A stretch of DNA of 64,000 bases from Mugil cephalus (taxonomy: Eukaryota; Chordata; Actinopteri; Mugiliformes; Mugilidae), in contig NC_061789.1 of the NCBI RefSeq assembly GCF_022458985.1, positions 6,490,357 to 6,554,356 on the forward strand, read 5' to 3'. The position numbers were made by a program, and so were the translations under genes. Positions 35,616 to 47,999 of this stretch are shown here, in pieces. Position 1 is the first letter of the stretch, and every line of letters begins with the position of its first letter. The notes below the pieces were generated by a model. That model was not told where the DNA came from, did not search any database, and saw nothing but the letters and a program-made list of their open reading frames with translations.

Positions 35616-36113
35616 GCCAAAAGTCTGGCTTCTGTCTGGTTTCTTGACTTCTGTGTGATTTCAACACAGAACGAGCAAGTGAGTGGCTGTGGCTAATGAG
35701 GAAACATCTTAGCTGGGGAGCATGCTAAAGGTGAGGCTAGCTGAGTGATTTTAGTGGTTAGTGGTAGGGCTAAGCTAACCTCTCTCTGTTGAAAGTCACA
35801 GTTGCATGGTGGCTGCATGGAGGAGAGTGAGTCCAGGACACTAAAACTCACTGTTCAGCCTTCTTGAAGTGCCATGGGCCTGACTCAATGAAACATCAGT
35901 GAAGGGAGGTGACCACTTGAAAACCCCAATGATGTACCGACTGCCGTTGGCTAGTTAGCTGGTGTCTTCTTGTTGGTTGCTAGTGGCAGCTGACTTCTAC
36001 CAATCCAAATGTTTTTCAGTTGGACTAGGCTTCTTAATGCATTTTGGCACAAGGGATTTTAACATCTCATCTAATTTTTGTTGGTGAAAGTACTTATTGA
36101 AAAGATTTCCCAC

Positions 36114-36422
36114 CTGTACAGTTGACTCCAGCATCCTTCCCGTGTCCACAGTTGTGTGTCCCAAGTCCACTGTGCTGACAATGACTTAGAGAGCCCTCAT
36201 TTCCTGAACACGCCACATCATCGAGCCATATTTCTCCGGTTCCTTCACCAAAATGAGCAGACCCAGGAGCACTCAGAGCCGTCCCACAGTTCAGCTGTCT
36301 GCAGACCACGTTTGCATCATTTATGTCCCAGCCGTCATCACAGACTGTTCCCCAGACATCGTTGTGGTAGATTTCAACTCTTCCAGAGCACGTAGTAGAC
36401 CCAGCTAACCTGATGTTACCCT
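36114..36422 (-). CDS. SRCR exon a11 (EGN class)
   Basis: Eight cysteines. VEIYHNDVW (Gly to Asp), [15 protein letters not shown] and CSGNEG without a sequon. Unlike the other blocks, this EGN exon directly follows the PLE block, so an AGI/AEI exon appears to be lost here. Confidence 0.87.
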
Positions 36423-36685
36423 CTAATGACAAATCACAAGCAAACCATTGCCAGAGACGTCAAGACTTTGGTGTGAATTTACTTTATCTTGTAACAAACT
36501 AAACACTGACAGAGATCTTTGCCTTTGCTAAAATAAAAAGTTAGATTTACAATTTTAACTTTCTGCACTTTTTTCTGCATGTCAGTTTTGAAAGCAGAGT
36601 GGTTTTCATCAATTTGAGCTGCAGTTCAGCTATTAAGGATATAACATTTTCGTTGGTGAAAGTACTTATTGAAAAGTTTTCCCAC

Positions 36686-36994
36686 CTGTACAGATGACTC
36701 CAGCGTCCTCGTAGTGTCCACAGTTGTGTGTCCCAAGTCCACCGTGCTGACAATGACTCAGAGAGCTCTCGTTTCCTGAACAGGCCACATCATCGAGCCA
36801 GATTTGTCCGGTTCCTTGACCAAAATGAGCAGACCCAGGAGCACTCAGAGCCGTCCCACAGCTCAGCTGTCTGCAGACCACATTTGCATCATTTATGTCC
36901 CAGCCGTCATCACAGACTGTTCCCCAGACACCGTTGTGGTAGATTTCAACTCTTCCAGAGCACGTAGTAGACCCAGCTAACCTGATCTCAGTAC
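36686..36994 (-). CDS. SRCR exon a12 (TEI class)
   Basis: Eight cysteines, CDDGWD, NES sequon, [17 protein letters not shown]. Donor GTGGGA. It precedes the third LINE block. Confidence 0.88.
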
Positions 36995-37084
36995 CTGATG
37001 AAAGATCACAGACTCAGATGCTGGAGAAAACACATATTTTCTGTTGGTTTCTTACTGTTTCTAACATTCCATCATGAAAACTTG

Positions 37085-37745
37085 TTTACTAAGACAGTGT
37101 CTTAGGCTAAGCAAGGGCAGTGGGCGAACTGGGAGAGTGTAAAGAAAAGGAAGTTAAAGTGGAGTGAGCTGTGGAGCATGGAGGCTAGCGGGACTAGATT
37201 TATGATAGGGGCTATTTAAAATGTGCTGCCATCTTCCCGGAACCTAAACCAGTGCCTTGGGGAGGATGCTGGCTGACTGCTATGCTCTAGTGTATGTACA
37301 GTTGTCCACATTCTGACAGGTTGCAGGGACAGAGTTGAGGAGGCTAATGAGTGCAAGAGAGGTACATGTGCAGAGATGGCAGCAGAAGCTGAACAACGAG
37401 GGTAGTGGACCCACATGCAGCCAGTGGAAGTGGGTTGCCCTGGATTCGTGGTAAAATCCACCATTGCTCTCCTGTGCAAGCTGGGCATTCACGGGAGATA
37501 ATAGAGGGTCGCAGTAAATAACATGTCCCTGGCATGTTACTGTCCCAGTTCTGCAAGCGCAGAGGGATCAGTGGCTCTAGATGTCAAGTTGAAAGTTTGA
37601 ATTTGCAGGAACAAACCTCGGAAGTACCAAAACGGAGGATATGGGACTATGAAACTTCCAGAGGAACTGTCATATTACATGATTTTGCTCATATTCATAA
37701 TCATATTGTTTTGTTATATCACATGACATACCAATATACAATGTA
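37085..37745 (+). mobile_element. LINE-derived block, third copy
   Basis: Copy of 28790-29460. It shares a short deletion (TTGCAGGGACAG) with the copy at 56760 but not with the one at 45412. Confidence 0.55.
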
Positions 37746-38404
37746 ATCGTCATACTATGAAAGGTTAAGCAGTGAAATAATATGCTGTCACTAGATTATG
37801 GTCCACTCTCGACATCTATATTATGATATTCTGTAGTACATGAAATGTGTTTGATATATATGTTTTGAGTTTTCATTATCAGAAATTACTATGGCCATAT
37901 CATAATCGTGCCTCACTGTTATGTTTCTGTTGTGAAACAGTCAGAGGTTCAAGTTGAAGGTTGCCTAGTGGAAGGGGCCGTAAGAGGCCGTGGCATGTAT
38001 GAATTATCACTACTGCCATTAATAATTCTAAAAGGAATCAAAGGGAGATGTGTTGGAGAAATTATATATCCCTATATATGCATACATGGGTAGACAGTTA
38101 TACATGGAATGGTTGTAGAAAAACACTGAAAAATACAGACAGAGACTGCTCTCACGCACAGGCACATCCTGTTTGACCAAATCTGGATGTGGTCAGCTTG
38201 ACCTAAACATATCCACTATGAGAAATTCCAGTCACATAACCAAAGTTGGTCAAAAACAGGAAAACATGATTCCATTGCCAAGAACACGTTGCGAAACCAA
38301 ATGAACATGATACACACATATACACACAGTTATCATTATCAAAGTTATCATTATCACACACATCCATGGCTCTGCACAAAACATGTAACACACACAACAG
38401 GATG

Positions 38405-38553
38405 TCTGAAGGTTCTTAGCCATCCAGGTCATGGTAATCCAAAAGGCATTGAATAAGGGCAACTGGACTTGTAAAATTTTCTTCAAAGACATTTTGCCAC
38501 TCATCCGAGTAGCTTCTTGAGTTTTGCCAGAGGAAACCAGAGTACCAAGACTA
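38405..38553 (-). mobile_element. Penelope-like 3' end, third copy, split by Tc1
   Basis: The PLE end is interrupted after CCAAGACTA by the Tc1 element and resumes at 40167 (TATAAACCCC). The uninterrupted sequence is present in the sister copies. Confidence 0.7.
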
Positions 38554-38555
38554 TA

Positions 38556-40166
38556 CAGGTGCTGGCCAGTAAATTAGAATATCATCAAAAACTTGATTTA
38601 TCTCAGTAATTCCATTCAAAAAGTGAAATTTGTACATTATATTCATGCAATGCACACAGACCGATGTATTTCCAATGTTTATTTCTTTTAATTTTGATAT
38701 TTATAAGTGACAACTAATGAAAACTCCAAATTTGGCATCTCAAAAAATTAGAATATTGAAAAGGCCAATGAAAAAAATGTTTTTTTTAGAAATGTTGGCC
38801 AACTGAAAAGAATGAACATGAAAAGCATGCGCATGTATAGCACTCAATACTTAGTTGGGGCTCCTTTTGCCTCAATCACTGCATTAATGCGGCGTGGCAT
38901 GGACTCGATCAGTCTGTGGCACTGCTCAGGTGTTATGAGAGCCCAGGTTGCTCTGATAGTCGTCTTCAGCTCCTCTGCATTGTTGGGTCTAGCGCATTGC
39001 ATCTTCCGCTTCACAATACCCCATAGATTTTCTATGGGGTTAAGGTCAGGTGAGTTTGCTGGCCAATCAAGGACAGGGATACCATGGTCCTTGAACCAGG
39101 TACTGGTGGTTTTGGCACTGTGTGCAGGTGCCAAGTCCTGTTGAAAAGTGAAATCTGCATCTCCATAAAGTTGGTCAGCAGCAGGAAGCATGAAGTGCTC
39201 TAAAACTTCCTGGTAGACAGCTGCATTGACCTTGGACCTCAGGAAACAGAGTGGGCCAACACCGGCAGATGACATGGCACCCCACACCATCACTGACAGT
39301 GGAAACTTTACACTGGACCTCATGCAACGTGGATTCTGTGCTTCTCCGCTCTTCCTCCAGACTCTGGGTCCTTGATTTCCAAAGGAAATGCAAAATTTGC
39401 TTTCATCAGAAAACATAACTTTGGACCACTCAGCAGCAGTCCAGTCCTTTTTATCCTTGGCCCAGGCGAGACGCTTCTTACGCTGTTTCTTGTTCAAGAG
39501 TGGCTTGACACACGGAATGCGACAGCTGAATCCCATGTCTTTCATGCGTCTCTTCGTGGTGGTTCTTGAAGCGCTGACTCCAGCTGCAGTCCACTCTTTG
39601 TGGATCTCCCCCACATTTTTGAATGGGTTTGTCGTCACAATTCTCTGCAGGGTGCGGTTATCCCTAGAGCTTGTACACTTTTTTCTACCACATTTTTTCC
39701 GTCCCTTCGCCTGTCTGTTAATGTGCTTGGACACAGAGCTCTGCGAACAGCCAGCTTCTTTAGCAATCAACTTTTGTGTCTTGCCCTCCTTGTACAAGGT
39801 GTCAATGGTCGTCTTTTGGACAACTGTTAAGTCAGAAGTCTTCCCCATGATTGTGGAGCCTTCAGAACAAGACTGAGGAACCTTTTAAAGGCCTTTGCAG
39901 GTGTTTTGAGTTAATCAGCTGATTAGTGTGGCACCAGGTGTCTTCTATATTGAGCCTTTTCAGAATATTCTAATTTTCTGAGATACTGAATTTGGTGTTT
40001 TCATTAGCTGTCAGTTGTAATAATAAAAATGCCAAATGAATAAACACTTGAAATATATCACTATGTGTGGAAGGAAAGTATACAGTATACAAGTTTCACC
40101 TTTTGAATGGAATTACTGAAATAATTCAACTTTTTGATGATATTCTAATTTACTGGCCAGCACCTG
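38556..40166 (-). mobile_element. Complete Tc1-like transposon with target TA duplication
   Basis: The 1611-bp element starts CAGGTGCTGGCCAGTAAATT, with its inverted copy at the right end, flanked by TA on both sides. Each arm is about 210 bp, with an inner repeat of the same motif (TTAGAATATT near 38750 and AATATTCTAA near 39965), an IR/DR layout. Sister copies show the empty site ACTATATAAAC. Confidence 0.95.
38844..39848 (-). CDS. Tc1 transposase, intact
   Basis: 334 aa, full length for Tc1 transposases. It has an N-terminal paired-like DNA-binding region (helix-turn-helix GCSQSSVSKHI), a basic GRKKCGRKK hook and the DD34E catalytic triad: Asp in MFSDES, Asp in FQQDLAPAH and Glu in NPIENLWG. 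The frame has no stop or shift. It cuts and pastes the element between TA sites. Whether it is active cannot be judged by reading, but the open frame points to recent arrival. Confidence 0.95.
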   Translation of the reverse strand: MGKTSDLTVVQKTTIDTLYKEGKTQKLIAKEAGCSQSSVSKHINRQAKGRKKCGRKKCTSSRDNRTLQRIVTTNPFKNVGEIHKEWTAAGVSASRTTTKRRMKDMGFSCRIPCVKPLLNKKQRKKRLAWAKDKKDWTAAEWSKVMFSDESKFCISFGNQGPRVWRKSGEAQNPRCMRSSVKFPLSVMVWGAMSSAGVGPLCFLRSKVNAAVYQEVLEHFMLPAADQLYGDADFTFQQDLAPAHSAKTTSTWFKDHGIPVLDWPANSPDLNPIENLWGIVKRKMQCARPNNAEELKTTIRATWALITPEQCHRLIESMPRRINAVIEAKGAPTKY

Positions 40167-40255
40167 TATAAACCCCAGATGTTTGTCATTGTGTTGTTCC
40201 ACGATGTTGTCCAGTACGAATGTGTACTGTGAAATAAAGTCTGCAAGGCTAGAGC
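40167..40255 (-). mobile_element. Penelope-like 3' end, remainder after Tc1
   Basis: Continuation of the PLE-end sequence broken at 38555. Confidence 0.6.
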
Positions 40256-40768
40256 CAAAAGTCTGGCTTCTGTCTGGTTTCTTGACTTCGGTGTGATTTC
40301 AACACAGAACGAGCAAGTGAGTGGCTGTGGCTAATGAGGAAACATCTTAGCTGGGGAGCATGCCAAAGGTGAGGCTAGCTGAGAGATTTTAGTAGTTAGT
40401 GGAAGGGCTAAGCTAACCTCTCTCTGTTGAAAGTCACACGGTTGCATGGTGGCTGCATGGAGGAGAGTGAGTCCAGGACACTAAAACTCACTGTTCAGCC
40501 TTCTTGAAGTGCCATGGGCCTGACTCAATGAAACATCAGTGGAGGGAAGTGACCACTTGAAAACCCCAATGATGTGCCGCATACTACCTACTGCCGTTGG
40601 CTAGGCTAGATAGCTGGTGTCTTCTTGTTGGTTGCTAGTGGCAGCTGACTTCTACCAATCCAAATGTTTTTCAGTTGGACTAGGCTTCTTAATGCATTTT
40701 GGCACAAGGGATTTTAACATCTTATCTCATTTTTGTTGGTGAAAGTACTTATTGAAAAGTTTTCCCAC

Positions 40769-41077
40769 CTGTACAGTTGACTCCAGCGTCCTTGCTGTGT
40801 CCACATTTGGGTGTCCCAAGTCCTCTGTGCTGACAATGACTTAGAGAGCTCTCACTTCCTGAACAGGCCACATTGTTGAGCCAGATTTGTCCGGTTCCTT
40901 GACCAAAATGAGCAGACACAGGAGCACTCAGAGCCGTCCCACAGCTCAACTGTCTGCAGACCACGTTTGCATCATTTATGTCCCAGTCATCATTACAGAC
41001 CGTCCCCCAAACACCGTTGTGGTAGATTTCAACTCTTCCAGAGCACGTAGTAGACCCAGCTAACCTGATCTCAGCAC
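40769..41077 (-). CDS. SRCR exon a13 (AEI class)
   Basis: Eight cysteines. VCNDDWD, where the first Asp of the acidic motif is Asn. [34 protein letters not shown] has no sequon. Confidence 0.88.
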
Positions 41078-41299
41078 CTGGTGAAAGATCACAGACTCAG
41101 TTGCCGGTGAAAACACATATTTTCAATTAGTTTTCTTACTTTTAAGATTTCATCATGAAACCCCATTTGTGTCCCTCAGAAACCACCGAAAGACTGATGT
41201 ATACAAATAGGAGGTTAAAAGAACTTTTGCACCATCTAAGAGCCAAATCTATATTAAATTGGATTTACAGTTACATTTTCCTTGCTTTTTTTTCCTGCT

Positions 41300-41690
41300 C
41301 TGCTCTTCAATGTTGAAAGTATCCTGGACAGTTCTCCAGGCATCATTGTGGTAGATTTCAACTCTTCCACAGCAAAAAGTAGAGCCTCAGTCTGGAGAGG
41401 GTACTAACTCTAACCCTACCACTTCTTTGGAAGATCTCCTGCTGTGTTCCTGTTCCCAAGAAGTTGTCTCCATCAGGGCTCAGTGATTACTGTCCAGTGG
41501 CCCTTACATCTCATGAAGGTGCTGGAGAGGTTGGTGCTTGCCCACCTAAGGCTGTAAGTGAGATCACCTTTACGCCCCCTACAGTTTGCCTACAGGCTGT
41601 GTCTGGTCTCCTGCATGTATATGCTGAATCAGAGTTCTAAGTGGACAACAAGTGTGTGCATGCTCCACAACCAGTATGCTGATGTGTAAC
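41300..41690. pseudogene. SRCR relic fused to LINE fragment, second copy
   Basis: Same arrangement as 31400-31790. The SRCR stub is at about 41338-41383. The LINE part reads CTGGAGAGGTTGGTGCTTGC. Confidence 0.7.
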
Positions 41691-41882
41691 CCCAGAACAA
41701 AAACATTCAAGAAAGCCGGTCACAGAAGAAGGTAAATAGAGCAGGTAGAAAACCCTGAGGGACAGTGCACATCTCATCTGCACCAAAAGTAGCACGCACA
41801 TTACGTACAAAGGTAATGTGGCCAAGACTAAAGAGATCTATCTATCTTATCGCTGAAAGTACTTATTGAAAAGTTTGCCCAC

Positions 41883-42191
41883 CTGTACAGTTGACTCCAG
41901 CATCCTTGCCATGTCCACAGTTGTGTGTCCCAAGTCCACCGTGCTGACAATTACTCAGAGAGCTCTCATTTCCTGAACAGGCCACATCATCGAGCCAGAT
42001 TTCTCCGGTTCCTTCACCAAAATGAGCAGACCCAGGAGCACTCAGAGCCGTCCCACAGCTCAGCTGTCTGCAGACCACGTTTGCATCATTTATGTCCCAG
42101 TCGTCATCACAGACTGTCCCCCAGACACCGTTGTGGTAGATTTCAACTCTTCCAGAGCACAAAGTAGGCCCAGCTAACCTGATGTTACCCT
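41883..42191 (-). CDS. SRCR exon a14 (EGN class)
   Basis: Eight cysteines, [18 protein letters not shown] sequon, [18 protein letters not shown]. It lies in the copy block 6.7 kb below a20. Confidence 0.89.
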
Positions 42192-42461
42192 CTAATGACA
42201 AATCACAAGCAAACCATTGCCAGAGACGTCAAGACTTTGGTTTGAATTTACTTCGTCTTGCAACAAACTAAGCACTGATCGAGACCTTTGCCATTGCTTC
42301 AATAAATGATTTACAATTTTAATTTTACCACTTTTTTCTTCTCTTCAATTTTGAAAGCAGCATGGTTTTTATCAATTTGCACTACATCTATACATTTCAG
42401 CTTTTAAGGATACTGTATATCATTTCTATTGGTGAAAGTACTTTTTGAAAAGTTTTCCCAC

Positions 42462-42770
42462 CTGTACAGATGACTCCAGCGTCCTGGAAGTGTCCACAAA
42501 ATTGTACCCCATGTCCATTGTACTGACAATGACTCAGGGAGCTCTCATTTCCTGAACAGGCCACATCATCGAGCCAGATTTGTCCGGTTCCTTCACCAAA
42601 ATGAGCAGACCCAGGAGCACTCAGAGCTGTCCCACAGCTCAGCTGTCTGCAGACCACGTTTGCATCATTTATGTCCCAGTCGTCACCACAGACTGTTCCC
42701 CAGGAGTCACTGTGGTAGATTTCTACTCTTCCAGAGCACGGAGTAGGCCCAACTAACCTGATCTCAGCAC
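42462..42770 (-). CDS. SRCR exon a15 (AEI class)
   Basis: Eight cysteines. VEIYHSDSW and VCGDDWD (first Asp to Gly). [20 protein letters not shown] sequon. Its translation matches a21. Confidence 0.88.
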
Positions 42771-42910
42771 CTGATGAAAGATCACAGACTCGGTTGCTGG
42801 AGAAAACACATATTTCCTGTTAATTTTTTTACAGTTTCTAACATTTCGTCATGAAAATGCGCTTGCATCCCTGAGAAACTACTGAAAGACAGATACAAAA
42901 CGACTCAGTT

Positions 42911-42957
42911 TACGTCCATGGATTCATTGAGACTCTGGGCTTTAGGAAAGTTATGGA
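42911..42957 (-). pseudogene. Ig-exon relic, second copy
   Basis: Same stub as at 26408 (CTTTCCTAAAGCCCAGAGTC), with one shared change against the first copy. The upstream Ig intron is conserved further up to about 43240. Confidence 0.75.
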
Positions 42958-43652
42958 AAAATAATTACACAGTGATGATATTTGATCATATTCAGTTTGA
43001 TTTGATTTTTGTTTAACGTCCTTTTTCAGTTTTTATAATAAAAGAGTAAATATGTATGCTAACGAAACACTTTCTTTCATCATTCTCTAAAAAGCTGTTG
43101 CTCACTCATGATAGCGATGATTGTACATTTGCTATATGTGTTGCTTGCATGTTGCTTTTTTCTGTTACCGTCCTCTCAGGGAAGAATAATCAAAATAAAA
43201 AATGCTTATGAGAACACATCTTATATTGATCCAGTGTGAAGACTGCTTAATATTTCTTCATTAGACTGCAACTAAAATATGACTAGACCACTAAGACGAT
43301 GGCAAAAAAGAGTGACAAAGGAAGAATAAGTGTTACAGTTGACAAGTACCATGAAGTTATGGTTTAGTTATGAACAAAGACAATCCAATTTAAATTAACT
43401 ATATAAACATTTAAGTATCTGCATAAATGTACCAAAGAAGCACTCGAAGTAAGTACATTCCTGAGCATTTGCACATTTCCAGGCAGCTAGGGAAATATAA
43501 ATAATGGTAAAGTTCAAATTCAGAGGTGCAGGACATGACTGTTAAATAAAGACATACAAGATCAAAACCATTTGTTCATTATTATATTGATGCTTGTTGA
43601 TACTCGTACCTTTTCTTGCCATCGTATCATTATAATTCACAATTCTTCTTAC

Positions 43653-43961
43653 CAGAGCAGACGACCCCAGCGTCTTTGCCGTGTCCACAGTTGTGTATCC
43701 CAAGTCCTCTGTGCTGACAGTGACTTAGAGAGCTCTCGTTTCCTGAACAGGCCACATCGTCGAGCCAGATTTGTCCGGTTCCTTCACCAAAATGAGCGGA
43801 CCCAGGAGCACTCAGAGCCGTCCCACAGCTCAGCTGTCTGCAGACCACGTTTGCATCATTTATGTCCCAGCCGACATCACAGACTGTCCCCCAGACACCT
43901 TTGTGGAAGATTTCAACTCTTCCAGAGCACAAAGTAGGCCCAGCTAACCTGATCTCAGCAC
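43653..43961 (-). CDS. SRCR exon a16 (AEI class)
   Basis: Eight cysteines. [19 protein letters not shown] sequon. It ends VVCSG with donor GTAAGA. Its translation matches a22 and a31. Confidence 0.89.
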
Positions 43962-44146
43962 CTAACAACAGATCACAGACTCAGATGCTAGAGAAGACAC
44001 ATTTTCAACATTTTCTGTTAGTTTTCTTACTGCTTCTACCATTTCATCATGAAAACACGCTTGTATCCCCAAGAAACTATTGAAAGACAGATACAAACAA
44101 ATAAGAGGTTGATAGAACTCATATTAAATTGGATTTACAGTTATAG

Positions 44147-44400
44147 TTACAGGAGGAATAGCATTGCAGCCAGTGACGCCCACAGACTAAATAAACTGAA
44201 CAGGAAGGCTGGTGCTATCATTGGCTGCATATAGGAAACTTTTGAGGTGGTGGTGGAGAGGAAGACACTAAATAAACTGTCATCAGTCATGGATAGCCTT
44301 GACCACCCTCTCCACCAGATAATAGACACACAACAGAGCTCCTTCTCCGTGAGAGTCAGACAACTCTGTTGTCGCAAAGAACATTACAGCAAGTCATTCC
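44147..44400 (+). mobile_element. LINE ORF2 C-terminal fragment, second copy
   Basis: [20 protein letters not shown], then SSVMDSLDHPLHQIIDTQQS and CCRKEHYSKSFLP, typical of the C-terminus of Rex1/L2-like LINEs. Broken by a stop. Confidence 0.7.
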
Positions 44401-44436
44401 TGCCTCGTGAAAGTACTTATTGAAAAGTCTTCCCAC

Positions 44437-44745
44437 CTGTACAGCTGACTCCAGCGTCCTTCCCGTGTCCACAGTTGTGTGTCCCAAGTCCACCGTGCTG
44501 ACAATGACTTAGAGAGCCCTCATTTCCTGAACACGCCACATCATCGAGCCATATTTCTCCGGTTCCTTGACCAAAATGAGCAGACCCAGGAGCACTCAGA
44601 GCCGTCCCACAGCTCAGCTGTCTGCAGACCACGTTTGCATCATTTATGTCCCAGTCGTCATCACAGACTGTTCCCCAGGAGTCACCGTGGTAGATTTCAA
44701 CTCTTCCAGAGCACAAAGTAGACCCAGCTAACCTGATGTTACCCT
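44437..44745 (-). CDS. SRCR exon a17 (EGN class)
   Basis: Eight cysteines. VEIYHGDSW in an EGN exon, normally a DDN trait, so it may be a recombinant between the two classes. CSGNEG without a sequon. Confidence 0.87.
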
Positions 44746-45009
44746 CTAATGACAAATCACAAGCAAACCATTTCCAGAGATGTCAAGACTTTGGTGTGAA
44801 TTTACTTTATCTTGTAACAAACTAAACACTGATAGAGATCTTTGCCTTTGCTACAATAAAAAAGTTAGATTTACAATTTTAACTTTCTGCACTTTTTTCT
44901 GCTTTTCAGTTTTGAAAGCAGAGTGGTTTTCATCAATTTGAGCTGCAGTTCAGCTATTAAGGATATAACATTTTCGTTGGTGAAAGTACTTATTGAAAAG
45001 TTTTCCCAC

Positions 45010-45318
45010 CTGTACAGATGACTCCAGCGTCCTCGTAGTGTCCACAGTAGTGTACCCCAAGTCCTCTGTGCTGACAATGACTTAGAGAGCCCTCATTTCC
45101 TGAACAGGCCACATAATGGAGCCAGATTTGTCCGGTTCCTTGACCAAAATGAGCAGACCCAGGAGCACTCAGAGCCGTCCCACAGTTCAGCTGTCTGCAG
45201 ACCACGTTTGCATCATTTATGTCCCAGCCGTCATCACAGACTGTTCCCCAGACACCGTTGTGGTAGATTTCAACTCTTCCAGAGCACGTAGTAGACCCAG
45301 CTAACCTGATCTCAGTAC
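45010..45318 (-). CDS. SRCR exon a18 (TEI class)
   Basis: Eight cysteines. [11 protein letters not shown] (His-Tyr for Asp-Asp) and [10 protein letters not shown]. It matches a27, 11.345 kb away. Confidence 0.88.
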
Positions 45319-45411
45319 CTGATGAAAGATCACAGGCTCAGATGCTGGAGAAAACACATATTTTCTGTTGGTTTCTTACTGTTTCTAACATTCCATCATG
45401 AAAACCTGTTT

Positions 45412-46080
45412 ACTAAGACAGTGTCTTAGGCTAAGCAAGGGCAGTGGGCGAACTGGGAGAGTGTAAAGAAAAGGAAGTTAAAGTGGAGTGAGCTGTGGAG
45501 CATGGAGGCTAGCGGGACTAGATTTATGATAGGGGCTATTTAAAATGTGCTGCCATCTTCCCGGAACCTAAACCAGTGCCTTGTGGAGGATGCTGGCTGA
45601 CTGCTATGCTCTAGTGTATGTACAGTTGTCCACATTCTGACAGGTTGCAGGCACAGGGACAGAGTTGAGGAGGCTAATGAGTGCAAGAGAGGTACATGTG
45701 CAGAGATGGCAGCAGAAGCTGAACAACAAGGGTAGAGGACCCACATGCAGCCAGTGGAAGTGGGTTGCCCTGGATTCGTGGTAAAATCCACCATTGCTCT
45801 CCTGTGCAAGCTGGGCATTCACGGGAGATAATAGAGGGTCGCAGTAAATAACATGTCCCTGGAATGTTACTGTCCCAGTTCTGCAAGCGCAGAGGGATCA
45901 GTGGCTCTAGATGTCAAGTTGAAAGTTTGAATTTGCAGGAACAAACCTCGGAAGTACCAAAACGGAGGATATGGGACTATGAAACTTCCAGAGGAACTGT
46001 CATATTACATGATTTTGCTCATATTCATAATCATATTGTTTTGTTATATCACATGACATACCAATATACAATGTAATCGT
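45412..46080 (+). mobile_element. LINE-derived block, fourth copy
   Basis: Copy of 28790-29460, nearly identical to the copy at 56760. Confidence 0.55.
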
Positions 46081-46737
46081 CATACTATGAAAGGTTAAGC
46101 AGTGAAATAATATGCTGTCACTAGATTATGGTCCACTCTCGACATCTATATTATGATATTCTGTAGTACATGAAATGTGTTTGATATATATGTTTTGAGT
46201 TTTCATTATCAGAAATTACTATGGCCATATCATAATCGTGCCTCACTGTTATGTTTCTGTTGTGAAACAGTCAGAGGTTCAAGTTGAAGGTTGCCTAGTG
46301 GAAGGGGCCGTAAGAGGCCGTGGCATGTATGAATTATCACTACTGCCATTAATAATTCTAAAAGGAATCAAAGGGAGATGTGTTGGAGAAATTATATATC
46401 CCTATATATGCATACATGGGTAGACAGTTATACATGGAATGGTTGTAGAAAAACACTGAAAAATACAGACAGAGACTGCTCTCACGCACAGGCACATCCT
46501 GTTTGACCAAATCTGGATGTGGTCAGCTTGACCTAAACATATCCACTGTGAGAAATTCCAGTCACATAACCAAAGTTGGTCAAAAACAGGAAAACATGAT
46601 TCCATTGCCAAGAACACGTTGCGAAACCAAATGAACATGATACACACATACACACAGTTATCATTATCAAAGTTATCATTATCACACACATCCATGGCTC
46701 TGCACAAAACATGTAACACACATAACAGGATGTCTGT

Positions 46738-46975
46738 GAAGGTTCTTAGCCATCCAGGTCATGGTAATCCAAAAGGCATTGAATAAGGGCAACTGGACTT
46801 GTAAAATTTTTTTTCGAAGACATTTTGCCACTCATCCGAGTAGCTTCTTGAGTTTTGCCAGAGGAAACCAGAGTACCAAGACTATATAAACCCCAGATGT
46901 TTGTCATTGTGTTGTTCCACGATGTTGTCCAGTACGGATGTGTACTGTGAAATAAAGTCTGCAAGGCTAGAGCCA
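46738..46975 (-). mobile_element. Penelope-like 3' end, fourth copy
   Basis: Same inverted PLE terminus; uninterrupted empty site for the Tc1 seen here (ACTATATAAACCCC). Confidence 0.7.
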
Positions 46976-47469
46976 AAAGTCTGGCTTCTGTCTGGTTTCT
47001 TGACTTCTGTGTGATTTCAACACAGAACGAGCAAGTGAGTGGCTGTGGCTAATGAGGAAACATCTTAGCTGGGGAGCATGCTAAAGGTGAGGCTAGCTGA
47101 GTGATTTTAGTGGTTAGTGGTAGGGCTAAGCTAACCTCTCTCTGTTGAAAGTCACAGTTGCATGGTGGCTGCATGGAGGAGAGTGAGTCCAGGACACTAA
47201 AACTCACTGTTCAGCCTTCTTGAAGTGCCATGGGCCTGACTCAATGAAACATCAGTGAAGGGAGGTGACCACTTGAAAACCCCAATGATGTACCGACTGC
47301 CGTTGGCTAGTTAGCTGGTGTCTTCTTGTTGGTTGCTAGTGGCAGCTGACTTCTACCAATCCAAATGTTTTTCAGTTGGACTAGGCTTCTTAATGCATTT
47401 TGGCACAAGGGATTTTAACATCTCATCTAATTTTTGTTGGTGAAAGTACTTATTGAAAAGTTTTCCCAC

Positions 47470-47778
47470 CTGTACAGTTGACTCCAGCGTCCTTGCTGTG
47501 TCCACATTTGGGTGTCCCAAGTCCTCTGCGCTGACAATGACTTAGAGAGCTCTCACTTCCTGAACAGGCCACATTGTTGAGCCAGATTTGTCCGGTTCCT
47601 TCACCAAAATGAGCAGACACAGGAGCACTCAGAGCCGTCCCACAGCTCAACTGTCTGCAGACCACGTTTGCATCATTTATGTCCCAGTCGTCATCACAGA
47701 CTGTCCCCCAGACACCGTTGTGGTAGATTTCAACTCTTCCAGAGCACGTAGTCGACCCAGCTAACCTGATCTCAGCAC
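47470..47778 (-). CDS. SRCR exon a19 (AEI class)
   Basis: Eight cysteines, [34 protein letters not shown]. Its translation matches a28. Confidence 0.89.
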
Positions 47779-47999
47779 CTGGTGAAAGATCACAGACTCA
47801 GTTGCCGGTGAAGACACATATTTTCAATTAGTTTTCTTACTTTTAAGATTTCATCATGAAACCCCATTTGCGTCCCTCAGAAACCACCGAAAGACTGATG
47901 TAAACAAATAGTAGGTTGACAGAACTTTTGCACCATCTAAGAGCCAAATCTATATTAAATTGGATTTACAGTTACATTTTCCTTGCTTTTTTTTTCCTG

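Noticed and set aside
46402..46719. Minus-strand frame of about 105 aa (MLHVLCRAMDVC...)
   Set aside because: It is present in some block copies but shortened or shifted in others by a 2-base change in a CA/TA repeat. No domain and no splice borders.
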